Assembly: GCA_937922655.1 (NCBI GenBank)
Contig: CALAJH010000030.1
Location: 128,107 to 185,711 of the forward strand
From: an uncultured Bacteroidia bacterium
Lineage (GTDB): Bacteria > Bacteroidota > Bacteroidia > J057 > CALAJH01
Direction: 5' to 3'
Length of the DNA: 57,605 nucleotides
In this document: piece by piece, positions 25,144 through 33,186 of the stretch
How the letters are laid out: the number at the start of each line of letters is the position of its first letter
How positions within the stretch are numbered: the first letter of the stretch is position 1
Position numbers and translations under genes: made by a program
The notes under the pieces: generated by a model
The model's database searches: none
Told to the model about the DNA's origin: nothing
Seen by the model: the letters and a program-made list of their open reading frames with translations, nothing else

Positions 25144-27348
25144 ATGAAATTTAAATTGATAGCGGTAACGGCGGCGCTGATTTCCGGTCATGGATTATGG
25201 GCGCAACATTGCGGGTTCGACGAATTGAAAATTCGATGGTTGGAAAACGTTGAAAACCGCGAACGTTTTGAAAGCGACGAGGCCCGAATACTGGAGAAGA
25301 TATTGCGGCAAAATTCGCTTAAAGCAACGGCACGAACGACCGAGGACGAAGAGGTCGAATATGTTTTGCCCGTCGTGGTTCACGTCATTCACAACAACGG
25401 CCCCGAAAACATTACCGATGAACACATCAACAACGCCATAAACTACATCAACAACGGATTTCGGAAGGCGGGCGCCTTTGCGGGCGCCGGTACTTTTCCG
25501 GGCGCCAACGTCAAAATTCAATTTTGTCTTGCCTCCCGCGACCCTAACGGCAACCCTACCAACGGTATCACTCGCCATTTTTTACCACAATACGCTTCGC
25601 TGGATAAGAATACCGAAGACCAACCGATGAAATCCGCCACGTCGTGGGATCCGCTCCGTTACATCAACATTTGGGTAGTGAAGGAGATTTGTTCCGAAGA
25701 TTCGTGCGGGTTTCCCGCCGGCTATGCGTACCTGGCAAGCGCGCACGGTCAAACGGTGGACGGCGTCGTTAACGATTACCGTTATTTCGGTAAAAACTTT
25801 TCTTTCGGCTCCACCACGGACGAACAACGCGCCGTTGTCCCCATTCACGAACTCGGGCACTATTTTAACCTTTTTCACCCGTTCGAGGGCGGATGTCCCA
25901 ACGCCAATTGCCTTACCAACGGCGACCGCGTCTGCGACACCCCGCCCGACGCCACCGACTTCGCGACCTTTCCATGTTCGATTGTGGACAACAGTTGTTC
26001 GACCGACAACCAAGACCCATCCCCCAACAACCCTTATACCTCCGACGTCCCCGACTGGAAATCGAATTTCATGGATTATCAACATAATCAATGCAAGGTG
26101 GACTTTTCGCCGGGGCAAAAGACGCGCATGCGGGCGGCGCTCACCGAAATCCGACATAGTCTTTTGACTTCCGAGGGATGTATACCCGTTACGGAACGCG
26201 ACGGCGAAATTAACGCCATCTTGTACCCTAGCGAAAACGGCCCGTGCGTCTCGCCCGTGGTGCCCGTGGCCGTTCTACGTAATTACGGCACCGCCAACTT
26301 AACTTCGGCTAGGCTGCGTTTGTTTGTAAACGGGGTCTTGCGCGATTCGACGACGTTCAACGGCAATTTGTTCCGTGACCAAACGGCCAACGTTACCCTG
26401 CCCGCCGTTGCTTTGACGCCCGGCCCTTATTCGATTACCGTTTCCGTTTCGCACGTCAACGGCGTGGCGGCGCAGGACGGTTACGCCGGCAACGATTCAA
26501 AAACCGTGAATTTTGTTTATTCCCCGCCGGCCACTTCGTTGGAGGAAAACTTTTCGAGCGGCGCCTTACCCGATTTGTGGCGTGCCGAGGGCAGCGCCAT
26601 GATTACCAATTATACGGGCGCCGTAAACAGGAACTGGGAAATTTCTCCGGCCGGCACCGCCTGCCACGGGCACGGCGTATACCTCAACACCTTCGGTTCG
26701 GCTTCCGGACCCGTTACCGACGACTTAATCATTCGCCCGTTACAACTTTATTCCTTTCAAACGTGTACGCTTGGTTTCGACGTCGCCTACCGCCGTGCTT
26801 ATACCAACACCAAATATCGTTTGCAAGTATTGGCTTCAAACGATTGCGGCTTTACTTATTCGACGGTTTACGACAAAAACAGTTCCCAATTGGCGACGGT
26901 TACGGGTTTTCAAACCACGGCTTGGGCGCCGTCGTCGTGCGACGATTGGCGCAACGAAGAGGTGGTTTTGGACGCTTTTGCGGGCCAAGACCTGCTCTTG
27001 GTATTCCGGGCCATCGTCGAAGAAGGGGATTTGTACGGCCCCAACCTTTATTTGGACAATATACGCATCACGGGTACCGAAGTGGTTTATCCGGGCGACG
27101 CGAACAACGACAAAAAGGTGGACGTGGGCGACTATTACCTGACCGCCGCCGCGTATGGTCGCACGGGGCCGTCGCGTTCGTTGCAGGGTACGCTTTGGCA
27201 GGCTTACACCGCCCCCTCGGCATGGTCTTCCACGTCCAACTTTCAAGGTACAAGCGTCAATAATCGTTTCATCGACGCCAACGGAGACGGCGTAATCAAC
27301 CTTTTGGACTTGGTTGCCACCGTCGTTAATCGCGGAAGTACAAGGTAA
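25144..27348 (+). CDS. Secreted pappalysin-like metalloprotease (M43) with a dockerin-like C-terminal module
   Basis: 734 residues. Signal peptide (MKFKLIAVTAALISGHGLWA), a propeptide, then the metzincin zinc site HELGHYFNLFHPFEGG preceded by a GFRKAGAF/VKIQFCLASRDP fold typical of pappalysins; NFMDYQHNQCKVDFSPGQ provides the Met-turn. Two beta-rich domains follow (about 350-640). The C-terminus carries two EF-hand-like calcium loops, GDANNDKKVDVGDYYLTAA and DANGDGVINLLDLVATVVNR, about 45 residues apart, like a dockerin-type module. There is no T9SS sorting domain, so the tail may take its place in anchoring or binding. The protease would cut extracellular proteins or adhesins. Confidence 0.88.
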   Translation: MKFKLIAVTAALISGHGLWAQHCGFDELKIRWLENVENRERFESDEARILEKILRQNSLKATARTTEDEEVEYVLPVVVHVIHNNGPENITDEHINNAINYINNGFRKAGAFAGAGTFPGANVKIQFCLASRDPNGNPTNGITRHFLPQYASLDKNTEDQPMKSATSWDPLRYINIWVVKEICSEDSCGFPAGYAYLASAHGQTVDGVVNDYRYFGKNFSFGSTTDEQRAVVPIHELGHYFNLFHPFEGGCPNANCLTNGDRVCDTPPDATDFATFPCSIVDNSCSTDNQDPSPNNPYTSDVPDWKSNFMDYQHNQCKVDFSPGQKTRMRAALTEIRHSLLTSEGCIPVTERDGEINAILYPSENGPCVSPVVPVAVLRNYGTANLTSARLRLFVNGVLRDSTTFNGNLFRDQTANVTLPAVALTPGPYSITVSVSHVNGVAAQDGYAGNDSKTVNFVYSPPATSLEENFSSGALPDLWRAEGSAMITNYTGAVNRNWEISPAGTACHGHGVYLNTFGSASGPVTDDLIIRPLQLYSFQTCTLGFDVAYRRAYTNTKYRLQVLASNDCGFTYSTVYDKNSSQLATVTGFQTTAWAPSSCDDWRNEEVVLDAFAGQDLLLVFRAIVEEGDLYGPNLYLDNIRITGTEVVYPGDANNDKKVDVGDYYLTAAAYGRTGPSRSLQGTLWQAYTAPSAWSSTSNFQGTSVNNRFIDANGDGVINLLDLVATVVNRGSTR

Positions 27349-27360
27349 AACAGCGAATCG

Positions 27361-27413
27361 AAACAAGACGGATTCCCGCCGGAGCGACAAGGCCGCGGGA
27401 ATCCGTCTTGTTT
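27361..27413. terminator. Perfect 19-bp hairpin after the metalloprotease gene
   Basis: AAACAAGACGGATTCCCGC (27361-27379) is perfectly complementary to GCGGGAATCCGTCTTGTTT (27395-27413) across a 15-base loop. It starts 12 bases after the stop. The A-rich and T-rich stem ends act as terminator flanks in either direction. Confidence 0.75.
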
Positions 27414-27458
27414 GCATAAATAACGTATTTCTTATTTGCTTGTAAAGTTACATTATCC

Positions 27459-27466
27459 TAACTTTG
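27459..27466 (+). promoter_or_regulatory. Promoter of the ADP-ribosylglycohydrolase-uppP operon
   Basis: TAACTTTG with TTTG (27435-27438) exactly 20 bases upstream. The leader is about 35 bases to GTG 27508. The -7 sequence and spacing are the same as in the CRISPR repeat at the right end of the window. Confidence 0.65.
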
Positions 27467-27507
27467 TAAGATAATCCGGTGGGTTCGGTCAAGAAGGCGC
27501 GGTTTGG

Positions 27508-28494
27508 GTGAACTTTGCCGGAAACAAGGAACCCGATAAATCAAATCAGGCGTTGCCGGTACAGGAATCGAAAATCAAAGGAGGTATTTGGGGATTGATG
27601 GTGGGCGACGCCTTGGGCGTTACCAACGAATTTACATCCAAAAGTTCGGTCAAGCCGATAGACGACATGGTCGGCGGAGGCGTGTTTAATCTTCAACCGG
27701 GCGAATGGACCGACGATTCGTCGATGATGCTGTGCATGCTCGTGAGCTATGTGGAAAAAGGAACGTTCGACCCCCGCGACCAAATGGACCGCTATGTCAT
27801 GTGGTATCGTCAGGGTTATCTTTCGTCGACGGGCGAATGTTTCGATATCGGCGGCACCACGCGATGGGCTTTGTCTCAGTACATGCGCTATCCCAACGAA
27901 CCGTTTGCCGGGCCGATGGACTATAATTCGTCGGGCAACGGTTCGTTGATGCGCTTGGCGCCGACGCCCATGTTTTTTGCGCATTCGTTTGACGAGGCGG
28001 TCAAACATTCGGGGCTGAGCAGTAAAACGACCCATGGTTCCGAACTGTGCGTGGATGCTTGTCGGTATTACGGCGGGTTGATATGGGGAGCCATCCACGG
28101 CGCCGACAAAACGACTTTGCTTTCGCCGATGTATTCGCCCGTCGAAGGGTATTGGGAAGCTTATCCGCTCAACGAAACGATTGCCAAAATTGCCTTAGGG
28201 AGCTACAAAGGCAAAACGGCGGCGGAAATCAGCGGTTCGGGCTTCGTGGTGGACTCTATGGAGGCGGCCCTTTGGTGCTTTCACACCACCGATAATTATC
28301 GCGACTGTGTTTTGGCCGCCGTGAACCTCGGTCAGGATGCCGACACGACCGCTGCCATTGCCGGTCAGTTGGCCGGGGCGTATTACGGCTTCGAGTCCAT
28401 TCCTGAAAAATGGGTCAAACTTTTGGCGCGACGCGCCGAAGTCGAAATCTATGTTCAGAAGTTCGTTCAACTCGTGCGTTTGCGTCAAGGATAA
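27508..28494 (+). CDS. ADP-ribosylglycohydrolase (DraG family)
   Basis: 328 residues starting at GTG 27508, consistent with the promoter. Family motifs are complete: KGGIWGLMVGDALGVTNEF, the metal-binding WTDDSSMMLC, DYNSSGNGSLMRLAP (GNGSLMR), and the second metal site in NLGQDADTTAAIAGQLAGAYYG. The enzyme removes ADP-ribose from modified protein side chains or from ADP-ribose conjugates, using a binuclear Mg2+ centre. No ADP-ribosyltransferase is visible nearby, so it may reverse a modification made elsewhere or defend against toxins. Its stop codon directly abuts the ATG of uppP. Confidence 0.93.
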   Translation: MNFAGNKEPDKSNQALPVQESKIKGGIWGLMVGDALGVTNEFTSKSSVKPIDDMVGGGVFNLQPGEWTDDSSMMLCMLVSYVEKGTFDPRDQMDRYVMWYRQGYLSSTGECFDIGGTTRWALSQYMRYPNEPFAGPMDYNSSGNGSLMRLAPTPMFFAHSFDEAVKHSGLSSKTTHGSELCVDACRYYGGLIWGAIHGADKTTLLSPMYSPVEGYWEAYPLNETIAKIALGSYKGKTAAEISGSGFVVDSMEAALWCFHTTDNYRDCVLAAVNLGQDADTTAAIAGQLAGAYYGFESIPEKWVKLLARRAEVEIYVQKFVQLVRLRQG

Positions 28495-29289
28495 ATGTCA
28501 TATCTCGAAGCGATACTTCTGGGCATACTTCAAGGTCTTACCGAGTTTTTGCCCGTCAGTTCGGATGGACACCTTGAACTGGGCAAAGTGCTTTTGAACG
28601 TCAAAAACGCGGACAACCTCACGCTTTCGGTGGCGCTCCATTTTGGCACGGCCCTCAGCACCATCGTCGTTTATCGTCGTGAAATTGGTCAAATACTGGC
28701 CGGTTTGATGAAGTTTCGTTACAACGAGCATTGGGATTTCGCCGTTAAAGTGTTGATAACGATGATACCTGCGGGCGTGGTGGGTTTGGGATTCAAGGAC
28801 GAACTCGACGCGCTGTTCAACGGCGATTTGGTTTTGACGGGAACGTGTTTGATAATAACGTCGGCGGGTTTGTGGGCGGGTCAATTGGCGCCCAAAGGGG
28901 GCAAAAGCGTAGGCTTCGGCGCGGCGGCATTGATGGGCGTGGCCCAAGCGGCGGCCCTTTTGCCGGGCTTGTCGCGTTCGGGTTCAACCATAAGCACGGC
29001 GGTGATTTTGGGTATCGACCGTACAAAGGCCGCGACTTTTTCTTTTTTGATGGTTTTGCCCGTGATTATCGGCGGTTCGTTTTTGGAGCTTCGCAAAGTC
29101 ATCGACGCCCCTCAATCCGTGGAAGCCCTAGGGTTGGGGCCGCTTTTCGCAGGTTTTTTGGCTTCGTTGACGGTGGGAATTTTGGCATGCAAGGCAATGA
29201 TTGCCTCCGTCAAACGCGGCGGACTTTGGCCTTACGCCTTATATACACTCGTCGTCGGTACGCTCGCTTTGTATTTCGGCTTGCGATAA
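28495..29289 (+). CDS. uppP: Undecaprenyl-diphosphate phosphatase
   Basis: 264 residues, standard for UppP/BacA. Both catalytic motifs are present: LQGLTEFLPVSSDGHLELG near the N-terminus (the usual SSS/SST reads SSD) and ALLPGLSRSGSTIS with the essential Arg. Eight or so membrane helices fit the family. It recycles the lipid carrier for peptidoglycan and surface polysaccharide synthesis and gives bacitracin tolerance. It follows the ADP-ribosylglycohydrolase gene with no gap. Confidence 0.95.
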   Translation: MSYLEAILLGILQGLTEFLPVSSDGHLELGKVLLNVKNADNLTLSVALHFGTALSTIVVYRREIGQILAGLMKFRYNEHWDFAVKVLITMIPAGVVGLGFKDELDALFNGDLVLTGTCLIITSAGLWAGQLAPKGGKSVGFGAAALMGVAQAAALLPGLSRSGSTISTAVILGIDRTKAATFSFLMVLPVIIGGSFLELRKVIDAPQSVEALGLGPLFAGFLASLTVGILACKAMIASVKRGGLWPYALYTLVVGTLALYFGLR

Positions 29290-29310
29290 AGCTTTTGACC
29301 TACGTCGGCG

Positions 29311-29601
29311 TTAAAACCAACGGATTTCTTTACACAGCTCTTTCCCCGCCTCGTCGTTGATTTTTCTTTTGACGGCGTCGGCAAGAAACCGGAATTCGTG
29401 GCGCCACGCCGGGTGCGCTATCCGTACCCAGAGCGTTCCCGATTTAAAAACAACGCTTTCGGTATGACGGGCGATGGCTTCCCCCGCGTAACTTTTCCAG
29501 TCGCGGCTTACCCGATGAACAATCGAGGCCTCTTTGAGCCGACTGTCTTCCATGAATAGTTCCAGCGCGTCGGCTATCGTGTACTCGTTCGTTCGCGGCA
29601 T
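29311..29601 (-). CDS. DUF721 (DciA-related) protein
   Basis: 96 residues. The DUF721 pattern is clear: [39 protein letters not shown], then [20 protein letters not shown] and a basic C-terminus. Relatives of this family (DciA) load the replicative helicase in bacteria lacking DnaC; that role here is an inference from family membership. The promoter box lies only 4 bases upstream of the ATG, implying a leaderless transcript. It faces uppP tail to tail. Confidence 0.85.
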   Translation of the reverse strand: MPRTNEYTIADALELFMEDSRLKEASIVHRVSRDWKSYAGEAIARHTESVVFKSGTLWVRIAHPAWRHEFRFLADAVKRKINDEAGKELCKEIRWF

Positions 29602-29605
29602 ATGG

Positions 29606-29613
29606 CAAATTTA
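29606..29613 (-). promoter_or_regulatory. -7 promoter box of the DUF721 gene
   Basis: Minus-strand TAAATTTG followed by CCAT and the ATG, so transcription should begin at or next to the start codon. Confidence 0.55.
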
Positions 29614-29730
29614 CCCAAAAAATCCGTCGTTTTTCCGACCCCCATGCATTTCTTCCACATTTGGTAAACATCGTGCCGTCAAAAAAAGCCGTACGACCGC
29701 ACAATCGATTCCATTATCGAAAACAATGAC

Positions 29731-29738
29731 TAATTTTG
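29731..29738 (+). promoter_or_regulatory. -7 promoter box of metK
   Basis: TAATTTTG, 26 bases before ATG 29765. The short leader leaves no room for a SAM riboswitch. Confidence 0.5.
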
Positions 29739-29764
29739 CCGCTTATTGTATCACAATAGTATTC

Positions 29765-31027
29765 ATGGCCTATTTATTCACCTCTGAATCGGTGTCGGAA
29801 GGACATCCGGATAAAGTCGCCGACCGTATTTCCGATTCCATTTTGGACGCTTACCTTTCGCTCGACCCCAAATCCAGAGTAGCGTGTGAAACCTTGGTAA
29901 CCACCGGAACGGTTGTTCTCGCGGGTGAAATTACGTCCAACGGCAATCCCGACATTCATCAAGTCGTGCGCAACGCCATCGCCGATATCGGTTATACCAA
30001 AAGCGAATATCTTTTCGACGGCAACAGTTGCGGCATCAACGTTTTGTTGCACAAGCAGTCGCCGGACATTGCCATGGGCGTGGATGGAAAAGAAGACCAA
30101 GGCGCGGGCGACCAAGGGATAATGTTCGGTTACGCGACCAACGAGACCCCCGAGTATCTGCCGGCAACCTTGGCGTTTTCCCATCGCTTGGTTAAAGATT
30201 TGGCTAAAATTCGTAAGCAGGAGCCGTCGCTCATGCCCTATCTTCGTCCCGACGCCAAAAGTCAGGTAACGATTGAATACGGCGCCGACCGCAGGCCCAA
30301 GCGCGTTCACACCATCGTCGTTTCCACCCAACACGACCCCTTCGACAAGGACGAGGCGATGGCCAAAAAAATTCGCGAGGACGTGATTAATATTTTGGTG
30401 CCGCGTGTCATTCCCGCCGAACTTTTGGACAAAGACACGATATTTCACGTCAATCCTACGGGCAAGTTTGTTATCGGCGGGCCGCACGGGGATTCGGGAT
30501 TGACGGGTCGCAAAATTATCGTCGATACCTACGGAGGACGTGGGGCGCACGGTGGCGGCGCCTTTTCGGGTAAAGACCCGTCCAAGGTAGACCGAAGCGC
30601 GGCGTACGCCGCCCGTTACATTGCCAAAAATCTTGTGGCCGCCGGTATTGCGGACGAGGCCTTGGTGCAGTTGGCTTACGCTATCGGTATTGCCAAGCCC
30701 GTGTCGCTCAACGTGAACACTTTTTCGACCGCCAAAGTCAATTTGAGCGATGAAGAAATCGCTTGGCGCATCGAGTCGCTGTTTGATTTGCGGCCGAAGG
30801 CAATTATCGAACGCTTGGGACTGACGATGCCGATATATGCGCCGACGGCGGCGTACGGCCACGTCGGGCGCGATTCCTACTCTGCTCCCGTCAAACTGTC
30901 TTACGCAGAAATTAACGAGACGCGCGACGTTTACAGCGAAACACGCAAAACTTTCGTGCAGGAAGCGGTATTTTTTAGTTGGGAAAGGCTCGACGCCGTC
31001 GCCGACATCCAACAAGCTTTTGCTTGA
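29765..31027 (+). CDS. metK: S-adenosylmethionine synthetase
   Basis: 420 residues from ATG 29765. Signatures: [18 protein letters not shown], the hexapeptide-like [12 protein letters not shown], and the P-loop-like [18 protein letters not shown]. It joins ATP and methionine to give SAM. The start follows the family N-terminus ([16 protein letters not shown]) and the promoter; an open frame further upstream to 29534 has no similarity and covers the divergent DUF721 gene. The next gene starts 2 bases after the stop, so both are probably cotranscribed. Confidence 0.97.
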   Translation: MAYLFTSESVSEGHPDKVADRISDSILDAYLSLDPKSRVACETLVTTGTVVLAGEITSNGNPDIHQVVRNAIADIGYTKSEYLFDGNSCGINVLLHKQSPDIAMGVDGKEDQGAGDQGIMFGYATNETPEYLPATLAFSHRLVKDLAKIRKQEPSLMPYLRPDAKSQVTIEYGADRRPKRVHTIVVSTQHDPFDKDEAMAKKIREDVINILVPRVIPAELLDKDTIFHVNPTGKFVIGGPHGDSGLTGRKIIVDTYGGRGAHGGGAFSGKDPSKVDRSAAYAARYIAKNLVAAGIADEALVQLAYAIGIAKPVSLNVNTFSTAKVNLSDEEIAWRIESLFDLRPKAIIERLGLTMPIYAPTAAYGHVGRDSYSAPVKLSYAEINETRDVYSETRKTFVQEAVFFSWERLDAVADIQQAFA

Positions 31028-31029
31028 TT

Positions 31030-32742
31030 ATGACCCATCCCGTCATTCTCATTATCGACGACGACAAGGCCATTCTCGACCTGCTCGAGGACCAAATCCA
31101 TCATTGGAGCGGGGAGCGTTTCGACGTCGAGGCGGCAATGAGCGGCGAAGAGGCTATGGCGCTCGTCAAGGAACTCGACGGGCGCCTTGTGCCTATCGCC
31201 GTCATCATCTGCGACCACCAACTGCCCGACATCGCTGGCGACGACCTCCTGCTCAAGCTTGAACCCCTCTGTCCCGACGCTTATAAGATATTTTTGACCG
31301 GCAACCAATCGTCCGAAACCTTTGCCGCCGCCGTCAATAAAATCAAGCTCTACCGTTACCTTACCAAGCCGTGGAACGAGGAGGATTTATTGCGCATCGT
31401 AGAAACGGCGGTCAAAAGTTATTTGCAAAAGCGGGAAACCGAAGAACTGGTGCGTATGGTTCGCTCGTTCGTTCGTTCGATGCAGGAAGTTCACGGCGAT
31501 TCCGACCCCGTACGCATCGTCAATCGCCACATCCAGAATATCGCCGAACAAATGCGGGCCGAAAAAGTCTATTACCTTACCACCGAAAAAGGACGCTTGA
31601 ACGTCGCCTTGGCCGCATCTTACAGTCCCGACGAAACCAAACGCCTCCACGCCGCTCTGCAATCCGACCACGATTCCATCAACAAAACCGTCCTTCTGCG
31701 CGTAACCGACACCCTCAACGCCGACGTTTTCCCCGGTTATCGTCTCGTTGTTCCGGTGCAAAAACACGGCGCCGGCGTCTCTTATCTTTTTTTGGAAAAT
31801 CCCGGAAGCCAAAGAAAGTTCACGCACAACCAATACGAACTGCTCCAGCTTTTTGCCGCTCAATTGGGCGTTTCTTTGGAGAACGCCCGGCTTTTTGAAC
31901 GGCTCGAAAAGCGCACGCGCGAACTGGAAGCCAACCGCGAACGCGACGAAGAAAACCAAATGATGATGGAACTCAGTCGCAAAGAACTCAACGACTATCG
32001 CGCCACGGCCTCCAACATGCAACGGGTCTATCTGCCTCCGCCCCAAGCCTTAAAATCCATTTTCCCCGAATCGTTTGTTTTTCACCGGCCCGCCGATGAA
32101 GTGGCGGGCGACCTTTATTGGTTCACCGAACGTTTCTACAAGTGCATGTTGGCCGTTGCGTCGTCCAACCTCAAAAGCATCGACGCCGGTTTTTTGTCCG
32201 TTTCGGCGCTGACGCTGCTTAACCAAATCGCGCACGAGTACGCCATTTCCGACCCCGACGTGGCGCTCGATTATTTCAACCGCAAATTGACCGAGGCCCT
32301 GTCGCCGCAACGGGCCTTTTCCCGACCCGTCGAACTGAAAATGAGTTATTGTATCATCGACCAAGCCGACGACGTGCTTCATTTTGCGGGTGCGGGTTTG
32401 CCGATGTTGCATTTTCGAGGTTCCAAAGCCACTTACGTGCCGGGAAAACCCGTGGCTATGGCTCAAATCGGCCCTGACGGCGCCATTCCCTTTCTCGACT
32501 TGCCCGTTCACACACAACTTTTACAAGACGGCGACGTCATTTATCTTTATACCGAAAGCGCCATTACCGCGTTCGTCGGTCCGCCCGAAATTCCCAAACG
32601 CGTCGAGCGTTTTCACGACTTTCTTAATCGGCTTCGGCCTATGACTATGGACGAACAACTCGAAGAACTTAACAAGCTTTTTAAACCTTCCAAACCGATG
32701 GATTGTTTGATTTTGGGCTGGAAATATTCCGAAGAGAAATAA
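31030..32742 (+). CDS. Response regulator with GAF and degenerate SpoIIE-type phosphatase domain
   Basis: 570 residues. The receiver (about 1-125) looks intact: VILIIDDDKAI, VIICDHQLPDIAGDD with the phospho-acceptor Asp, and RYLTKPW. A GAF domain spans about 155-290 (DPVRIVNRHIQNIAEQMRA, LLQLFAAQLGVSLENARLFE), then a coiled coil, then a SpoIIE/PP2C-like domain (about 340-570). Where active relatives in this window read ADGTGHGVPGAF, this one reads ASSNLKSIDAGF, and the second metal motif TDG is replaced by TES; only the final Asp (PMDCLILGWKY) remains. It is probably a pseudophosphatase that binds a partner rather than dephosphorylating it. It lies 2 bases after metK. Confidence 0.88.
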   Translation: MTHPVILIIDDDKAILDLLEDQIHHWSGERFDVEAAMSGEEAMALVKELDGRLVPIAVIICDHQLPDIAGDDLLLKLEPLCPDAYKIFLTGNQSSETFAAAVNKIKLYRYLTKPWNEEDLLRIVETAVKSYLQKRETEELVRMVRSFVRSMQEVHGDSDPVRIVNRHIQNIAEQMRAEKVYYLTTEKGRLNVALAASYSPDETKRLHAALQSDHDSINKTVLLRVTDTLNADVFPGYRLVVPVQKHGAGVSYLFLENPGSQRKFTHNQYELLQLFAAQLGVSLENARLFERLEKRTRELEANRERDEENQMMMELSRKELNDYRATASNMQRVYLPPPQALKSIFPESFVFHRPADEVAGDLYWFTERFYKCMLAVASSNLKSIDAGFLSVSALTLLNQIAHEYAISDPDVALDYFNRKLTEALSPQRAFSRPVELKMSYCIIDQADDVLHFAGAGLPMLHFRGSKATYVPGKPVAMAQIGPDGAIPFLDLPVHTQLLQDGDVIYLYTESAITAFVGPPEIPKRVERFHDFLNRLRPMTMDEQLEELNKLFKPSKPMDCLILGWKYSEEK

Positions 32743-32833
32743 CGTGCGTGGGCGTTGCATACCCGCCCCAAATTTCTTGACCCGATGTTGTTTTTAAAAA
32801 ATTTTTGTTTGCAACCGCGTTATGTCCATACAA

Positions 32834-33077
32834 GCCCGTTAAGACGTTTTTTCGACTCGGTTTTGTTATCTTTGCGTAATGAAAAAATCGGGCGGCGTCT
32901 TTGCCTACGACGCTTTCATTGGCCTTTTTTCGATTGAATACGACGCTTGGTCGTCCGGGCGTTTGGCATTGAAGGGGATGTGCGCAAGGCGACGCAATCA
33001 TGCGTTCGGGGGCCGTCGAAAATCTTTGTTTTTCGACTTTTTCTTTCGACCTTTCCCTTGCGCGGGTCTTAACGGGC
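32834..33077. repeat. 12-bp inverted repeat pair enclosing about 220 bases
   Basis: GCCCGTTAAGAC (32834-32845) and its exact complement GTCTTAACGGGC (33066-33077) bound a stretch holding a promoter box and a short frame. The layout would suit a small non-autonomous mobile element, but no target duplication is visible. The wider gap 32743-33186 (444 bases) shows no other gene. Confidence 0.35.
32867..32874 (+). promoter_or_regulatory. -7 promoter box before a short frame
   Basis: TATCTTTG followed after 4 bases by ATG 32879, the spacing seen for leaderless genes in this window. Confidence 0.4.
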
Positions 33078-33094
33078 GTGCTTATCATTCGTAG
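32879..33094 (+). CDS. Possible small protein, 71 residues
   Basis: Begins MKKSGGVFAYDAFIGLFSIE and ends at 33094. No family is recognised. Support is limited to the promoter box 4 bases upstream, in the same geometry as the DUF721 gene. Composition is mixed (basic centre, Phe-rich FFDFFF segment) without a clear membrane helix. It runs through the second arm of the 12-bp inverted repeat. It may equally be a chance frame behind a promoter that drives the acyl-CoA dehydrogenase gene at 33187. Confidence 0.25.
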   Translation: MKKSGGVFAYDAFIGLFSIEYDAWSSGRLALKGMCARRRNHAFGGRRKSLFFDFFFRPFPCAGLNGRAYHS

Positions 33095-33186
33095 GGTGAT
33101 TTTTGGCGTACGTTATATACGTCGACGATTGCTGCTTTGGCTTTAAATTCTATTGGGCATTATCATTTACGCAATTTCCCAACAAC

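Noticed and set aside
29534-29764. N-terminal extension of MetK
   Set aside because: Overlaps the divergent DUF721 gene and lies mostly upstream of the metK promoter box; [16 protein letters not shown] is the family start.
29739-29764. SAM riboswitch before metK
   Set aside because: The predicted leader is only about 20 bases, too short for any known SAM-binding riboswitch.
29774-31015. 413-residue minus-strand frame
   Set aside because: Exact antisense shadow of metK, caused by the codon bias of the genome.
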